Source: Ornithinibacillus sp. 4-3
Lineage (GTDB): Bacteria > Bacillota > Bacilli > Bacillales > Amphibacillaceae
NCBI RefSeq assembly: GCF_040958695.1
Contig: NZ_CP162599.1
Span: 3,320,001 to 3,384,000, forward strand
Length of the DNA: 64,000 bases
Reading direction: 5' to 3'
The notes below the pieces were generated by a model. That model had not been told where the DNA came from and did no database searches. It saw nothing but the letters and a program-made list of their open reading frames with translations. This document shows, piece by piece, positions 26,239 through 34,666 of the stretch (positions are counted from its first letter, which is position 1; every line of letters begins with the position of its first letter). The position numbers were made by a program, and so were the translations under genes.

Positions 26239-27420
26239 TTATTTACAAATTAAAGATTCTAAATCACGTGGATAATAAGTCAGTAATTCATTTCCCTCTT
26301 CAGTAATTAATACGGTATCAGAATGTCGAAATCCTCCAATTCCTTGAACATAAATACCAGGCTCCACAGTAACTACCATTCCTGGTTCCATGATTGTATC
26401 ATCTCCTAAATCAAAGAATGGTGCTTCATGACCTAATAATCCAATATTATGACCAGTATGATGTAGTGTTAAATCCGTAATTCCTTGTTCTTTAAAATAT
26501 TGCTGTACTGCTTCTTCTACCGACGAATGTGGAGCACCCGGCTTAATAGCATTAAAAGCTACTTCCTGAGCTTCGTACATATAATTGAAATATTTTTCTT
26601 GTTCTTTAGAAACTTCTTCAACAAACATTACTCTTTCTAGCTCACTATGATAACCGAACACATCTGCCCCTGCACCAGTTACAAGTGTATATCCTTTTTG
26701 CATAACAATATTTTGGGTTACTGCGTGAGGAAATGCAGATTCTGGACCAACTTGCCCACGAAAGCCAGCACTTGCCGTACGACCATGCGGTTTATAATCT
26801 GGTCCAAGTGTCTCAATCATAGCCATTGTTGCTTCCATAGATGCACGACTAGTAATCTCAATTTCACTTAAACCAACTTTAGTATATTTCTGTAATAAGC
26901 GATGTGCTAGGTTTCCCCAACGACACGATTCTTTAATTAATTCAATTTCATTGGCTGATTTTATAAATCGCATCTCTTCTATCATCCCGAAAACAGATAC
27001 AAATTCTTTAGCTTCAATTAACTTGTCTACTGAAGGTCCGCGATATCCCTGTGATGATCCATACCCAATCGAATCATAACCAATTGTTTTTCCTTCCACT
27101 CCATACTCTTTTAATAGATCTTTAAAATATTCCATTGGATGCTTGATTCCTGGATATTCTGGATAAGAATGTACATAGTCTATAACACTATACTCTTCCG
27201 CATGATCATGTTCTAATGCCGGAACAAAAAGATGGAATTTTTTCTCGGGATCAATAATTACTCCAATTGGTCTCTCTGTTGGGTGAAAATGGAATCCTGT
27301 TAAATAGAAAATATCCGTGATTCCAAAAAGTACAGCTGCATCACATTTTTTCTCTTCCAGCTTTTTTAAAAACTTCTGTTGACGTTCCTTCATTTCAGAT
27401 TTAGGTATTGATAGTAACAT
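26239..27420 (-). CDS. M24-fold protein with degenerate metal site (creatinase-like)
   Basis: 393 residues with the same two-domain pita-bread fold as its neighbour, including FYLTGFHFHPTERP and VEPGIYVQGIGGF. Three of the five canonical metal ligands are changed: the first Asp is Gly249, the second is Glu260 (GYHSELERV), and the last Glu is Ser367 (GGFRHSDT). His324 (TGHNIGLLGHE) and Glu353 remain. Creatinase and ectoine hydrolase are metal-free M24 enzymes that cleave C-N bonds, so a hydrolase of a small guanidino, cyclic or amide compound is more likely than a dipeptidase. The start overlaps the last ATPase gene by 20 bases with AGGAGG 9 bases upstream, so it is translationally linked to the transporter and probably acts on what that imports. 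Confidence 0.85.
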   Translation of the reverse strand: MLLSIPKSEMKERQQKFLKKLEEKKCDAAVLFGITDIFYLTGFHFHPTERPIGVIIDPEKKFHLFVPALEHDHAEEYSVIDYVHSYPEYPGIKHPMEYFKDLLKEYGVEGKTIGYDSIGYGSSQGYRGPSVDKLIEAKEFVSVFGMIEEMRFIKSANEIELIKESCRWGNLAHRLLQKYTKVGLSEIEITSRASMEATMAMIETLGPDYKPHGRTASAGFRGQVGPESAFPHAVTQNIVMQKGYTLVTGAGADVFGYHSELERVMFVEEVSKEQEKYFNYMYEAQEVAFNAIKPGAPHSSVEEAVQQYFKEQGITDLTLHHTGHNIGLLGHEAPFFDLGDDTIMEPGMVVTVEPGIYVQGIGGFRHSDTVLITEEGNELLTYYPRDLESLICK

Positions 27421-28408
27421 TTTCTACTTCCTCCTTATTATTTGTATATAAATGACATTTTGCTGAATGACCGTTTTCAAACTCTATTGTTTGTGGCGCA
27501 ACTTGCTTGCATATATCCATTGCAAAAGGACATCTTGTATGAAAAGTACAGCCTGATGGTGGATTTGCAGGGCTTGGTACATCTCCAGTCAATATCACCC
27601 TTTCTCTTTTTTCTTTAGGATGAGATATTGGGACTGCTGATAAAAGCGCCTGAGTATATGGATGTTTAGGGTTATCAAATAAATCTTCTGTTTCTGCAAC
27701 TTCTACAATTTTCCCTAAGTACATTACTGCAACTCGATCTGTCATATGTTCAATAACACTTAGATCATGAGATATAAATAAATAAGTTAAACCAAACTCT
27801 TTCTGTAGATCGAGCATTAAATTAATTACTTGCGATTGAACAGACACATCCAATGCTGAAACTGGTTCATCAGCCACAATAAAATCTGGTTGTAATATCA
27901 CTGCTCGTGCAATTCCTATACGTTGTCTCTGTCCACCAGAAAACTCATGAGGATAACGATCTAAATGATCTTTTGATAATCCCACAATTTCCATTATTTT
28001 AATCACTTCTGTTAAACGATCTTTTTCTTGAAATCTTTTGTGTACTCGAATAGGCTCCATCAAAATTTGTTTAATCGTTTTTTTAGGATTCAATGATGCA
28101 TATGGATCCTGGAAAACCATTTGCATACTTTTACGAAGTGAGCGTGTTTCTTTATAGGATAAAGATAAGACGTCTTGTCCTTTAAATATTACTTCTCCTG
28201 AAGTTGCATCTGTTAGCCTTAAAATTGTTCTTCCAGTCGTTGATTTCCCACAGCCCGATTCTCCTACTAAAGCAAATGTTTCTCCTCGTTTAATAGAAAA
28301 GCTTACATCGTCAACTGCTTTAACAACAATTTTGGGCTTAAACATACCTTGAGATATTTCAAAATACTTTTTGAGATTCCGAACTTCCAATAGTGGTTTC
28401 GCTTCCAT
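27401..28408 (-). CDS. ABC transporter 2 ATP-binding protein (OppF/DppF type)
   Basis: ATPase of 335 residues. Walker A is GESGCGKSTTGR, the Q-loop is VFQDPYASLNPKKT, the signature is LSGGQ-like (FSGGQRQRIGIARA), Walker B is IVADEPVSALD and the H-loop is FISHDLSVI. The C-terminal oligopeptide domain has the Cys motif CTFHTRCPFAMDIC, as in OppF, where it is reported to bind a metal or iron-sulfur centre in some relatives. The ATG at 28408 follows AGGAGGGG and the gene overlaps its upstream partner by 50 bases. The M24-fold gene downstream overlaps it in turn. Confidence 0.93.
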   Translation of the reverse strand: MEAKPLLEVRNLKKYFEISQGMFKPKIVVKAVDDVSFSIKRGETFALVGESGCGKSTTGRTILRLTDATSGEVIFKGQDVLSLSYKETRSLRKSMQMVFQDPYASLNPKKTIKQILMEPIRVHKRFQEKDRLTEVIKIMEIVGLSKDHLDRYPHEFSGGQRQRIGIARAVILQPDFIVADEPVSALDVSVQSQVINLMLDLQKEFGLTYLFISHDLSVIEHMTDRVAVMYLGKIVEVAETEDLFDNPKHPYTQALLSAVPISHPKEKRERVILTGDVPSPANPPSGCTFHTRCPFAMDICKQVAPQTIEFENGHSAKCHLYTNNKEEVENVTINT

Positions 28409-29393
28409 CTTCTCCCCTCCTATAGTTTTCGTCTTGAAGCCAACATTTACTTAAATGATTATCTTTTTCAAAAACCGGCGGAGTTTCTTCGATACATTTT
28501 GAAAACGCAAATGGACAGCGGTTTGCAAAAACACATCCTTTCGGTATTTCATTAGGTCTAGGTACTTGTCCTTTAATAGAATAAAGTCTATCCTTCCTCT
28601 GATTTTTAGAAGGTAAAGATCTAATTAAACCTTGTGTATATGGATGCTGTGGATCATCAAATAATTCAACTACATTAGCCATTTCCACTACTTCTCCTGC
28701 ATACATAACTACTACACGATCACACATTTCTGCAATTACTCCTAAATCATGTGTTATTAACAACAATCCCATATCATTTTCTGTTTTAATCTTTTTCATT
28801 AACTCTAAAATTTGTGCTTGAATGGTTACATCCAGTGCAGTTGTAGGCTCGTCCGCAATCATTAACTTAGGTTGGCAAAGTAATGCCATTGAAATCATTA
28901 CCCTTTGTCTCATTCCTCCTGAAAGCTGATGTGGATATTCATCAATAATTTGCTCTGCTCTTGGGATTCCTACTTGTTTTAAAACATCAATAACGGCTTT
29001 TCGCATTTGTTGTTTCGACATTTTTTTATGCTGTAGTAATGGCTCACTTAATTGCTCACCAATTGTAAATACGGGATTTAATGAAGTCATCGGTTCCTGA
29101 AAGATCATTGAAATTTCATTTCCACGAATCTTTTGAAACTGTCTATCATTTAATTTTGTTAAATCTTTTCCATCAAACATTATCTTGCCTTCAACAATTT
29201 CGCTTGTACCTGAAGGAAGTAATCCCATGATCGATAATGAGGTTACACTTTTCCCACTTCCTGACTCTCCTACAACCCCCAATGTCTCACCTTTTTTTAT
29301 TTTAAAATTCACACCTCGAATTGGTTGAACAATACTTTTTCCGCTTCTGAATTGTATTTTAAGATTTTCAATTTCTAAAAGAGCTTCCGACAA
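28359..29393 (-). CDS. ABC transporter 2 ATP-binding protein (OppD/DppD type)
   Basis: ATPase of 344 residues. I chose the TTG at 29393, because GGAGGTGA lies 8 bases upstream; the longer open frame begins inside that ribosome site. Walker A is GESGSGKSV, the Q-loop is [11 protein letters not shown], the signature is LSGGMRQRV, Walker B is [11 protein letters not shown] and the H-loop is LITHDLGVI. The C-terminal extension carries [15 protein letters not shown]. It is one of the two non-identical nucleotide-binding subunits of transporter 2, with the permease stop 21 bases upstream. Confidence 0.93.
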   Translation of the reverse strand: MSEALLEIENLKIQFRSGKSIVQPIRGVNFKIKKGETLGVVGESGSGKSVTSLSIMGLLPSGTSEIVEGKIMFDGKDLTKLNDRQFQKIRGNEISMIFQEPMTSLNPVFTIGEQLSEPLLQHKKMSKQQMRKAVIDVLKQVGIPRAEQIIDEYPHQLSGGMRQRVMISMALLCQPKLMIADEPTTALDVTIQAQILELMKKIKTENDMGLLLITHDLGVIAEMCDRVVVMYAGEVVEMANVVELFDDPQHPYTQGLIRSLPSKNQRKDRLYSIKGQVPRPNEIPKGCVFANRCPFAFSKCIEETPPVFEKDNHLSKCWLQDENYRRGEDGSETTIGSSESQKVF

Positions 29394-29414
29394 TTCCCTC
29401 ACCTCCAAGTGTGT

Positions 29415-30311
29415 TTACTCACCCAATTCTGGATCCAATGAATCTCTTAACCAGTCACCAAATAAATTTACGCCTAAGGCAGCAATTAATATTGCAATTC
29501 CTGGAAAAGTAATTAACCACCAAGAACCAAAAATATAATCTTTACCTTCACTTAACATATTTCCCCAAGCAGGTGTCGGAGGCTGTACTCCAAAACCTAA
29601 GAAACTAACAGATGCTTCTGCGATAATATAAGTAGCTACTTGTAAAGAAGCTAAAATAATCATCGGTGTAAATAAATTTGGTACGATATGTTTTACTAAA
29701 ATTTGTAATCTAGATACTCCTGTAGCAATACATGCTGTAATAAATTCCTGCTCACGAAGTGCTAGAACTTCACTTCGGATAACACGTGCAAAAATCACCC
29801 AACCTCCAATTGCTAAAGAAATAATAATATTACGTAATCCTGTTCCAATAATCGCATTTACTACTAATACCAATAAGATAAAAGGAAAACTAAGTTGCAC
29901 ATCTACAATTCTCATTAGGATGACATCAATAATTCCTCTAAAGTATCCTGCAATGATCCCAACTATAGTGCCAAATACACCCGCAATTAAAACTGTTGAA
30001 AGTCCAATAACTACAGAAATTCTAGCACCTACTATTAATCTAGAAAAAATATCTCTTCCTAAATGATCTGTTCCTAATAAATGTCCATCTGTTAAAGGAG
30101 GTAATAGTTTTTTGCTAAACTCTGCATGAAGTGGATCATATGGAGCAAGATATTGTCCAAAAATACTAATGATAAGTAGCAACACAATAATGATAAAACC
30201 TAACATGCCTGTCCAGCTGCGAGAAAGATTACTGAAAAATGTAAGAACTCTTGATTTCTTCTCGTCGAATGCAGCTGGTTTAGCCATTGTTTCTTCTGTC
30301 TTTGCAGTCAT
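29415..30311 (-). CDS. ABC transporter 2 permease (OppC/DppC type)
   Basis: Membrane subunit of 298 residues with a soluble N-terminal tail of about 30 residues. The signature segments are LLGTDHLGRDIFSRLIVGAR, the coupling loop CIATGVSRLQILVKHIVPN, ASVSFLGFGVQPPTPAWG and the C-terminal FGDWLRDSLDPEL. ATG at 30311, 7 bases after AGGTGA. It is separated by 11 bases from the OppB-type gene and is certainly cotranscribed with it. Confidence 0.93.
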   Translation of the reverse strand: MTAKTEETMAKPAAFDEKKSRVLTFFSNLSRSWTGMLGFIIIVLLLIISIFGQYLAPYDPLHAEFSKKLLPPLTDGHLLGTDHLGRDIFSRLIVGARISVVIGLSTVLIAGVFGTIVGIIAGYFRGIIDVILMRIVDVQLSFPFILLVLVVNAIIGTGLRNIIISLAIGGWVIFARVIRSEVLALREQEFITACIATGVSRLQILVKHIVPNLFTPMIILASLQVATYIIAEASVSFLGFGVQPPTPAWGNMLSEGKDYIFGSWWLITFPGIAILIAALGVNLFGDWLRDSLDPELGE

Positions 30312-30322
30312 TTTATATTCAC

Positions 30323-31240
30323 CTACTTCACTCTAATTTGTGGATTTACATATGCGTATAACACATCAGCTATAAAGTTAATGAGAGAATAGAATATAGC
30401 AATCACAAATACTCCAGCTAAAACAATTGGAAAGTCCCTATTTAGAAGTGACTGCATAAGCAATCTACCAAGACCAGGCCATGCAAAAACCACTTCTGTG
30501 ATTACTGCCCCACCAAGTAAGGTTCCGAGATCAAGTGCCACTAATGTGATGATGGGAATCAATGAGTTTTTCAGTGCATACCTCATGATTAGTCTTCCTG
30601 TTGGAGCTCCTGATGCTTTAGCAGTACGAATATAATCTTTTCTCAATATATCTAGCATTGTTGACCTTGTGAATCTGGTAAACCTTGCCACACTATACGC
30701 AGCTAATGTGATAGTAGGTAATATCATATGTATCGGAGTTCCTCCCCCACCTGAAGGAAGAAGTTGTAATTGTGCTGCAAAAAAATAGATTAGCAATAAG
30801 CCTAGCCAAAAGCTTGGTACAGCTTGTCCTACTACCGTTAATGCAACTCCAACTCTGTCAAAAAAGGTATTTCTTTTATATGCCGAAAGCACACCTAGAG
30901 GAATAGATATTAATAACGAAAGAAATAACGCCGAAAATGCTAATTGGGCAGTTGCTGGAATGCGCTCTAACACTAGTTTTAAAGCGTCTTCATTACTTCG
31001 AATAGAGTCTCCAAAGTTACCTTTCACTGCTTTTACCATGTAATCTGCGTACTGAACAAATATTGGTCGATTATAGCCATTTTTTTCTCTATATTCTTCA
31101 ATCTGCTCTTGTGATGCATCCATAGGTAGAAACAGCGAGACTGGATCCCCTGATAAGCGCATTAAAAAGAAAACCGCTGTCAGAACTAATAAAACAACTA
31201 GTATTACTTGTAAAAATCTTTTAATAATGAAATCTAACAT
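30323..31240 (-). CDS. ABC transporter 2 permease (OppB/DppB type)
   Basis: Membrane subunit of 305 residues, six predicted membrane segments. Typical features are RLSGDPVSLFLP in the outer loop, AVPSFWLGLLLIYFF, the coupling loop RTAKASGAPTGRLIMRYALKN and the end YAYVNPQIRVK. ATG at 31240 with AAAAGGAG upstream. A hairpin in the 78-base gap from the receptor gene probably lowers its expression relative to the receptor. Confidence 0.93.
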   Translation of the reverse strand: MLDFIIKRFLQVILVVLLVLTAVFFLMRLSGDPVSLFLPMDASQEQIEEYREKNGYNRPIFVQYADYMVKAVKGNFGDSIRSNEDALKLVLERIPATAQLAFSALFLSLLISIPLGVLSAYKRNTFFDRVGVALTVVGQAVPSFWLGLLLIYFFAAQLQLLPSGGGGTPIHMILPTITLAAYSVARFTRFTRSTMLDILRKDYIRTAKASGAPTGRLIMRYALKNSLIPIITLVALDLGTLLGGAVITEVVFAWPGLGRLLMQSLLNRDFPIVLAGVFVIAIFYSLINFIADVLYAYVNPQIRVK

Positions 31241-31278
31241 AAAGGGATTCTCCTTTTCACCTAAGACATAGATTAGGT

Positions 31279-31308
31279 AAGCAAGGAGAGAATTACCTCT
31301 CCTTACTT
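31279..31308 (-). terminator. Attenuating hairpin between receptor and permease of transporter 2
   Basis: AAGGAGAG and CTCTCCTT form a perfect 8-bp stem, extended by AAG/CTT across one mismatch. There is no strong T-run, so it is likely a partial terminator or an mRNA-stabilising stem that leaves more receptor than channel. Confidence 0.5.
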
Positions 31309-31318
31309 GTTTCAGTTG

Positions 31319-32902
31319 TTATTTCCAAGACATATCAAAAACTTGAAAATACTCATCTACCCGTGGTTCAAAATTTAAATCCGAACGAACAGCGTATAAA
31401 TCTGCTTGTTGCCATAATGGTACCCATGCCCCTTGCTCAACTAATTTATGTTGTAACTCAGCAAAGGCATCCAATCTTGGCTCTGGATCAAAGATTTGAT
31501 TAGCTGCCTTAATCTCCTCTTCTATTTGAGGGTCATAAAAGCTACTGTAAGGTGCATCTTTTGTAAATAAATTCTCAATGGTTGATTGTGCTTCATAAGC
31601 AGGGCCCCAACCTAAAATAAACATATCTCCCATTTGTCTGTTTTGAATTTTTTCTAAATGAGATCCCCATTCATTTATTTGTACACTTACTTCAATACCA
31701 ATACGTTGCAATTGTGCTGCTATCCCTTGAGCAATATGTGAGTCCATTGGGTATCGACCGCTTGGTGTATCCAATGTAAGTTCTAATTCTTCTGGGTTAT
31801 AACCAGCTTCTTCAAGCAGTTCAACCGCTTTGTCTGGGTCATAACCATAATCCTCAGTCTCTGTATAATCTTGGTTAATAATCGATAATGGTCCTGTCAT
31901 CTTTGTACCATATCCATTTAAGATAGAATTTAATAATTCATCTACATCAACTGCATAATTTATTGCCTGACGTACTTTTTGATCTTGTATTGGGCTATCT
32001 TCTGCTAGAGCATTTAATGCTAGGTAGTTAATTCTTGAAGATGCTACCTCACCAATTTCAGAGTTATCAGATTGCTCTAACTCCTGAAGTGCATCTACTG
32101 GAATATTCTTAAATAAATCAATTTCTCCACTTAAGAATGCAGACAACCTTGCACTAAATTCTGGTATATAACGGAATTCCAAGTTTTTAATCTCTGGCTC
32201 TCCTTGCCAATATTCATCATAAGCTTCTAACTTCAAATAATTATCTCGAGACCATTCAACAAATTTATATGGTCCCGTTCCTACCGGATTCTTCGCTGCT
32301 TCATCAAGTCCTACTTCTTCTACATGTTCTGGTTCCATAATCACAAGGTCTCCTGCAACATAATTTAATAATGTTGGAAAAGGAACAGATGTTTTAATTT
32401 CAACTTCCGTTGGTGAAATTACAGTAACCTCTTCCACATTCACCCAACGAGAACGGTAAAAAGAACCATTATCTTCATCTAAAATAAAATCAATATTCCA
32501 CTTCACATCTTCAGCTGTAAAATCCTTACCATTATGGTATTTAACTCCTTCACGTAATTTAATTCTCCATGTTAATTCATCGATATGTTCCCAGCTTTCG
32601 GCAAGTGCAGGAATCAATTCACCAGTGGAAGGATCTCTATCAATTACAGAATCAAAGATATTACGAATTTGCGCCTGGTTAATATAATTTACATCCCAGC
32701 TACCTAACATCGTTGTTGCATCAGCTTCAAATCCAATCACAATAGAATCTTTTCCACTATCTCCATTTGAATTATCATTATTTGAATCTGATGAGCTATT
32801 ATCATTTGATCCTCCTTCTCCTCCACTCGTTCCCTCTGTACAAGCAGTAATAAGGACTAGCGATACAATTACAAATAAAAACATTACTAATTTCTTCATC
32901 AT
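31319..32902 (-). CDS. Family-5 substrate-binding lipoprotein of ABC transporter 2
   Basis: Receptor of 527 residues (526 if the second ATG at 32899, better spaced from GGGGGA, is used). Lipobox ITAC (Cys21), then a long Gly/Ser/Asn linker. Blocks are IGFEADATTMLGSWDVN, KLREGVKYHNGKDF, KNPVGTGPYKFVEW and VRQAINYAVDVDEL; the tail is VDEYFQVFDMSWK. It lacks the WNxS tail of the orphan clade and resembles glutathione- or DppA-type receptors in its NPVGTGPY block. Its start overlaps the stop of the MarR-type gene, so regulator and receptor are translationally coupled. Confidence 0.92.
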   Translation of the reverse strand: MMKKLVMFLFVIVSLVLITACTEGTSGGEGGSNDNSSSDSNNDNSNGDSGKDSIVIGFEADATTMLGSWDVNYINQAQIRNIFDSVIDRDPSTGELIPALAESWEHIDELTWRIKLREGVKYHNGKDFTAEDVKWNIDFILDEDNGSFYRSRWVNVEEVTVISPTEVEIKTSVPFPTLLNYVAGDLVIMEPEHVEEVGLDEAAKNPVGTGPYKFVEWSRDNYLKLEAYDEYWQGEPEIKNLEFRYIPEFSARLSAFLSGEIDLFKNIPVDALQELEQSDNSEIGEVASSRINYLALNALAEDSPIQDQKVRQAINYAVDVDELLNSILNGYGTKMTGPLSIINQDYTETEDYGYDPDKAVELLEEAGYNPEELELTLDTPSGRYPMDSHIAQGIAAQLQRIGIEVSVQINEWGSHLEKIQNRQMGDMFILGWGPAYEAQSTIENLFTKDAPYSSFYDPQIEEEIKAANQIFDPEPRLDAFAELQHKLVEQGAWVPLWQQADLYAVRSDLNFEPRVDEYFQVFDMSWK

Positions 32903-33351
32903 TCTCCCCCATTTCTAATAATTCGTGTTAATACCTCTTCAATTTTCTCCATTGCCGCTACTACAGACTCAAGTTCTTCCTGTTTAAGCCCATTAATTAA
33001 AATTGAAATATTAGAGCTTGATGATTTTGTCAATTTCGCTAATTCTTCCTCTCCTTTCTCTGTTAATTCGATAGACTTTATACGCCGGTCATGCTCAAAT
33101 GAAACCCGTTTAAGAATATTCTTTCTTTCAAAATTATTGATGACACGGCTAATATAACCTTTATCTAATAGAAAAAAATTAACTAGCTCTGTCGCTGTAC
33201 ATCTAGGTTGATTATGTATTTCAAATAAAATTAATACCTCCGTAACACTGTATGCGCTTTCATTAACATAAAACGAAGTTAACCCCATAACTCTTAAATA
33301 AAACCTATTAAATCTTCTTATTTTGCTAATTTCATCTTGTTGTATTTTCAA
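32899..33351 (-). CDS. MarR-family transcriptional regulator
   Basis: Winged-helix DNA-binding protein of about 150 residues. The open frame begins at a TTG at 33417 without a ribosome site. I prefer the TTG at 33351, with AAGGAAAGGA about 12 bases upstream, because it places the start just before the first helix (ISKIRRFNRFYLRVMGL), as in relatives. The wing and recognition region read CTATELVNFFLLDKGYISRVINNFERKNILKR and DRRIKSIELTEKG, matching the MarR pattern of a conserved DxR. It is the first gene of the transporter 2 operon and overlaps the receptor start, so it probably autoregulates the operon in response to the transported compound. Confidence 0.85.
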   Translation of the reverse strand: MKIQQDEISKIRRFNRFYLRVMGLTSFYVNESAYSVTEVLILFEIHNQPRCTATELVNFFLLDKGYISRVINNFERKNILKRVSFEHDRRIKSIELTEKGEEELAKLTKSSSSNISILINGLKQEELESVVAAMEKIEEVLTRIIRNGGE

Positions 33352-33482
33352 TTCAAAGTATTTTCCTTTCCTTACAACTTTATCAACTATCCTTTTTAAA
33401 TTTGTTGCTTTTGGCAACTATTGAGCCAGTAGTTTTTTTATTCTGTCTTTTTAGAATAGTGATTAATTTTGTTAAATTAAAT

Positions 33483-33496
33483 ATTAGCATTTATTA
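33483..33496 (+). promoter_or_regulatory. Candidate LysR operator, copy 1
   Basis: ATTAGCATTTATTA lies 77 bases upstream of the LysR-type gene and nearly repeats at 34567-34581 upstream of the amidohydrolase. A TATAAT at 33506-33511 follows. Confidence 0.35.
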
Positions 33497-33572
33497 GTAA
33501 ATTCGTATAATATATTATTAAGAGGTAATTGATACTTTTTAGATATCAATCTATTCGTAGGAGGACTTTGAA

Positions 33573-34460
33573 ATGGAATTACGACACTTGAGATACTTTA
33601 TTGCTGTAGCTGAAGAACTGCATTTTGGCAAAGCAGCTGAAAGATTAAACATTTCCCAACCGCCTTTAAGCCAACAAATTAAGCAATTAGAGAAACAAAT
33701 AAACACAACACTGTTTTATAGAACAAATAGAAATGTTGAATTAACTGAGGCTGGTAAAGCATTTTACAAACACGCTGTCAAAATCCTTAATCAAATTAAT
33801 ATTGCACAAGAGGATGCTCGAAGTGTAGCTGAAGGAGAAAATGGAATTTTGAAAGTAGGTTTTTCTGGGACAATAACATTAAATGTCTTACCTGAAATCA
33901 TAAAAACAAGTCAAAAATACCATCCTGGAATTGCGCTACAATTGCTTTCATTAACAACGTCTCAACAAATTGCTGCATTAGAACAACGCCAGATTGACAT
34001 CGGCTTCCTTGTTCCTCCTGTTGAAAGTAGTTTAATCAGCACAAAGAAGCTTCAAGATGAAGAATACATTATTTGCTTACCTGAAAATCATCGATTGGCT
34101 AATGAAGATAAAATTAATGTCGCTGATTTAAAAAACGATTCTTTTATTTCTACTTCTCGAGATGCTGGTATTGGCTATTTCGACACAATAGATAATATAT
34201 TTAAAGATGCTGGTTTTACACCACGCATCTCTCAAATAGCCAATGATCAATTAACGATGGTTTCTTTTGTTGCATCAGGATTAGGTGTTGTAATTATCCC
34301 AAAAGCTGCTGAGTCTTTAACAATAGATGGTGTTATCTACAAGGAATTACACAAGCCATACACGAAAGTAAATTCCATTGCTTGGAACAAAGAAAATACG
34401 AGGCCTGTAGTTCAAAAATTTCTCAATCTAGTTAGTGATCGGGTAATACCATCACTTTAG
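33573..34460 (+). CDS. LysR-family transcriptional regulator
   Basis: DNA-binding regulator of 295 residues. The N-terminal helix-turn-helix is complete (LRYFIAVAEELHFGKAAERL, then ISQPPLSQQIKQLEKQ and LFYRTNRNVELTEAGKAF within residues 4-70). A LysR substrate domain with two periplasmic-binding-like lobes follows (GILKVGFSGTITLNVLP, ALEQRQIDIGFL, VASGLGVVIIPKAA). ATG at 33573 with AGGAGG upstream. It is divergent from the MarR-type gene and precedes an amidohydrolase gene by 206 bases, which it most likely controls. Confidence 0.92.
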   Translation: MELRHLRYFIAVAEELHFGKAAERLNISQPPLSQQIKQLEKQINTTLFYRTNRNVELTEAGKAFYKHAVKILNQINIAQEDARSVAEGENGILKVGFSGTITLNVLPEIIKTSQKYHPGIALQLLSLTTSQQIAALEQRQIDIGFLVPPVESSLISTKKLQDEEYIICLPENHRLANEDKINVADLKNDSFISTSRDAGIGYFDTIDNIFKDAGFTPRISQIANDQLTMVSFVASGLGVVIIPKAAESLTIDGVIYKELHKPYTKVNSIAWNKENTRPVVQKFLNLVSDRVIPSL

Positions 34461-34566
34461 TTTTCTATTTTTAAAGTTTTATTCTATAAGCATAATAACA
34501 TCGAAAATTTAACAACATGGCCCAGTAGCTAATAATAATCGGGTTCTCTTGCTTTTGATAAAGAAA

Positions 34567-34581
34567 ATTAGCATTTTATTA
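34567..34581 (+). promoter_or_regulatory. Candidate LysR operator, copy 2
   Basis: ATTAGCATTTTATTA differs from the copy upstream of the regulator gene by one inserted T. It lies about 86 bases before the amidohydrolase start. Confidence 0.35.
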
Positions 34582-34666
34582 AATCTAATTCTATTTTCTC
34601 TTATTTAATGTGTTAAAAAGGTCTCCCTTTTTACATATATTTCACTAATTTTAAGGAGGAAGTTAA

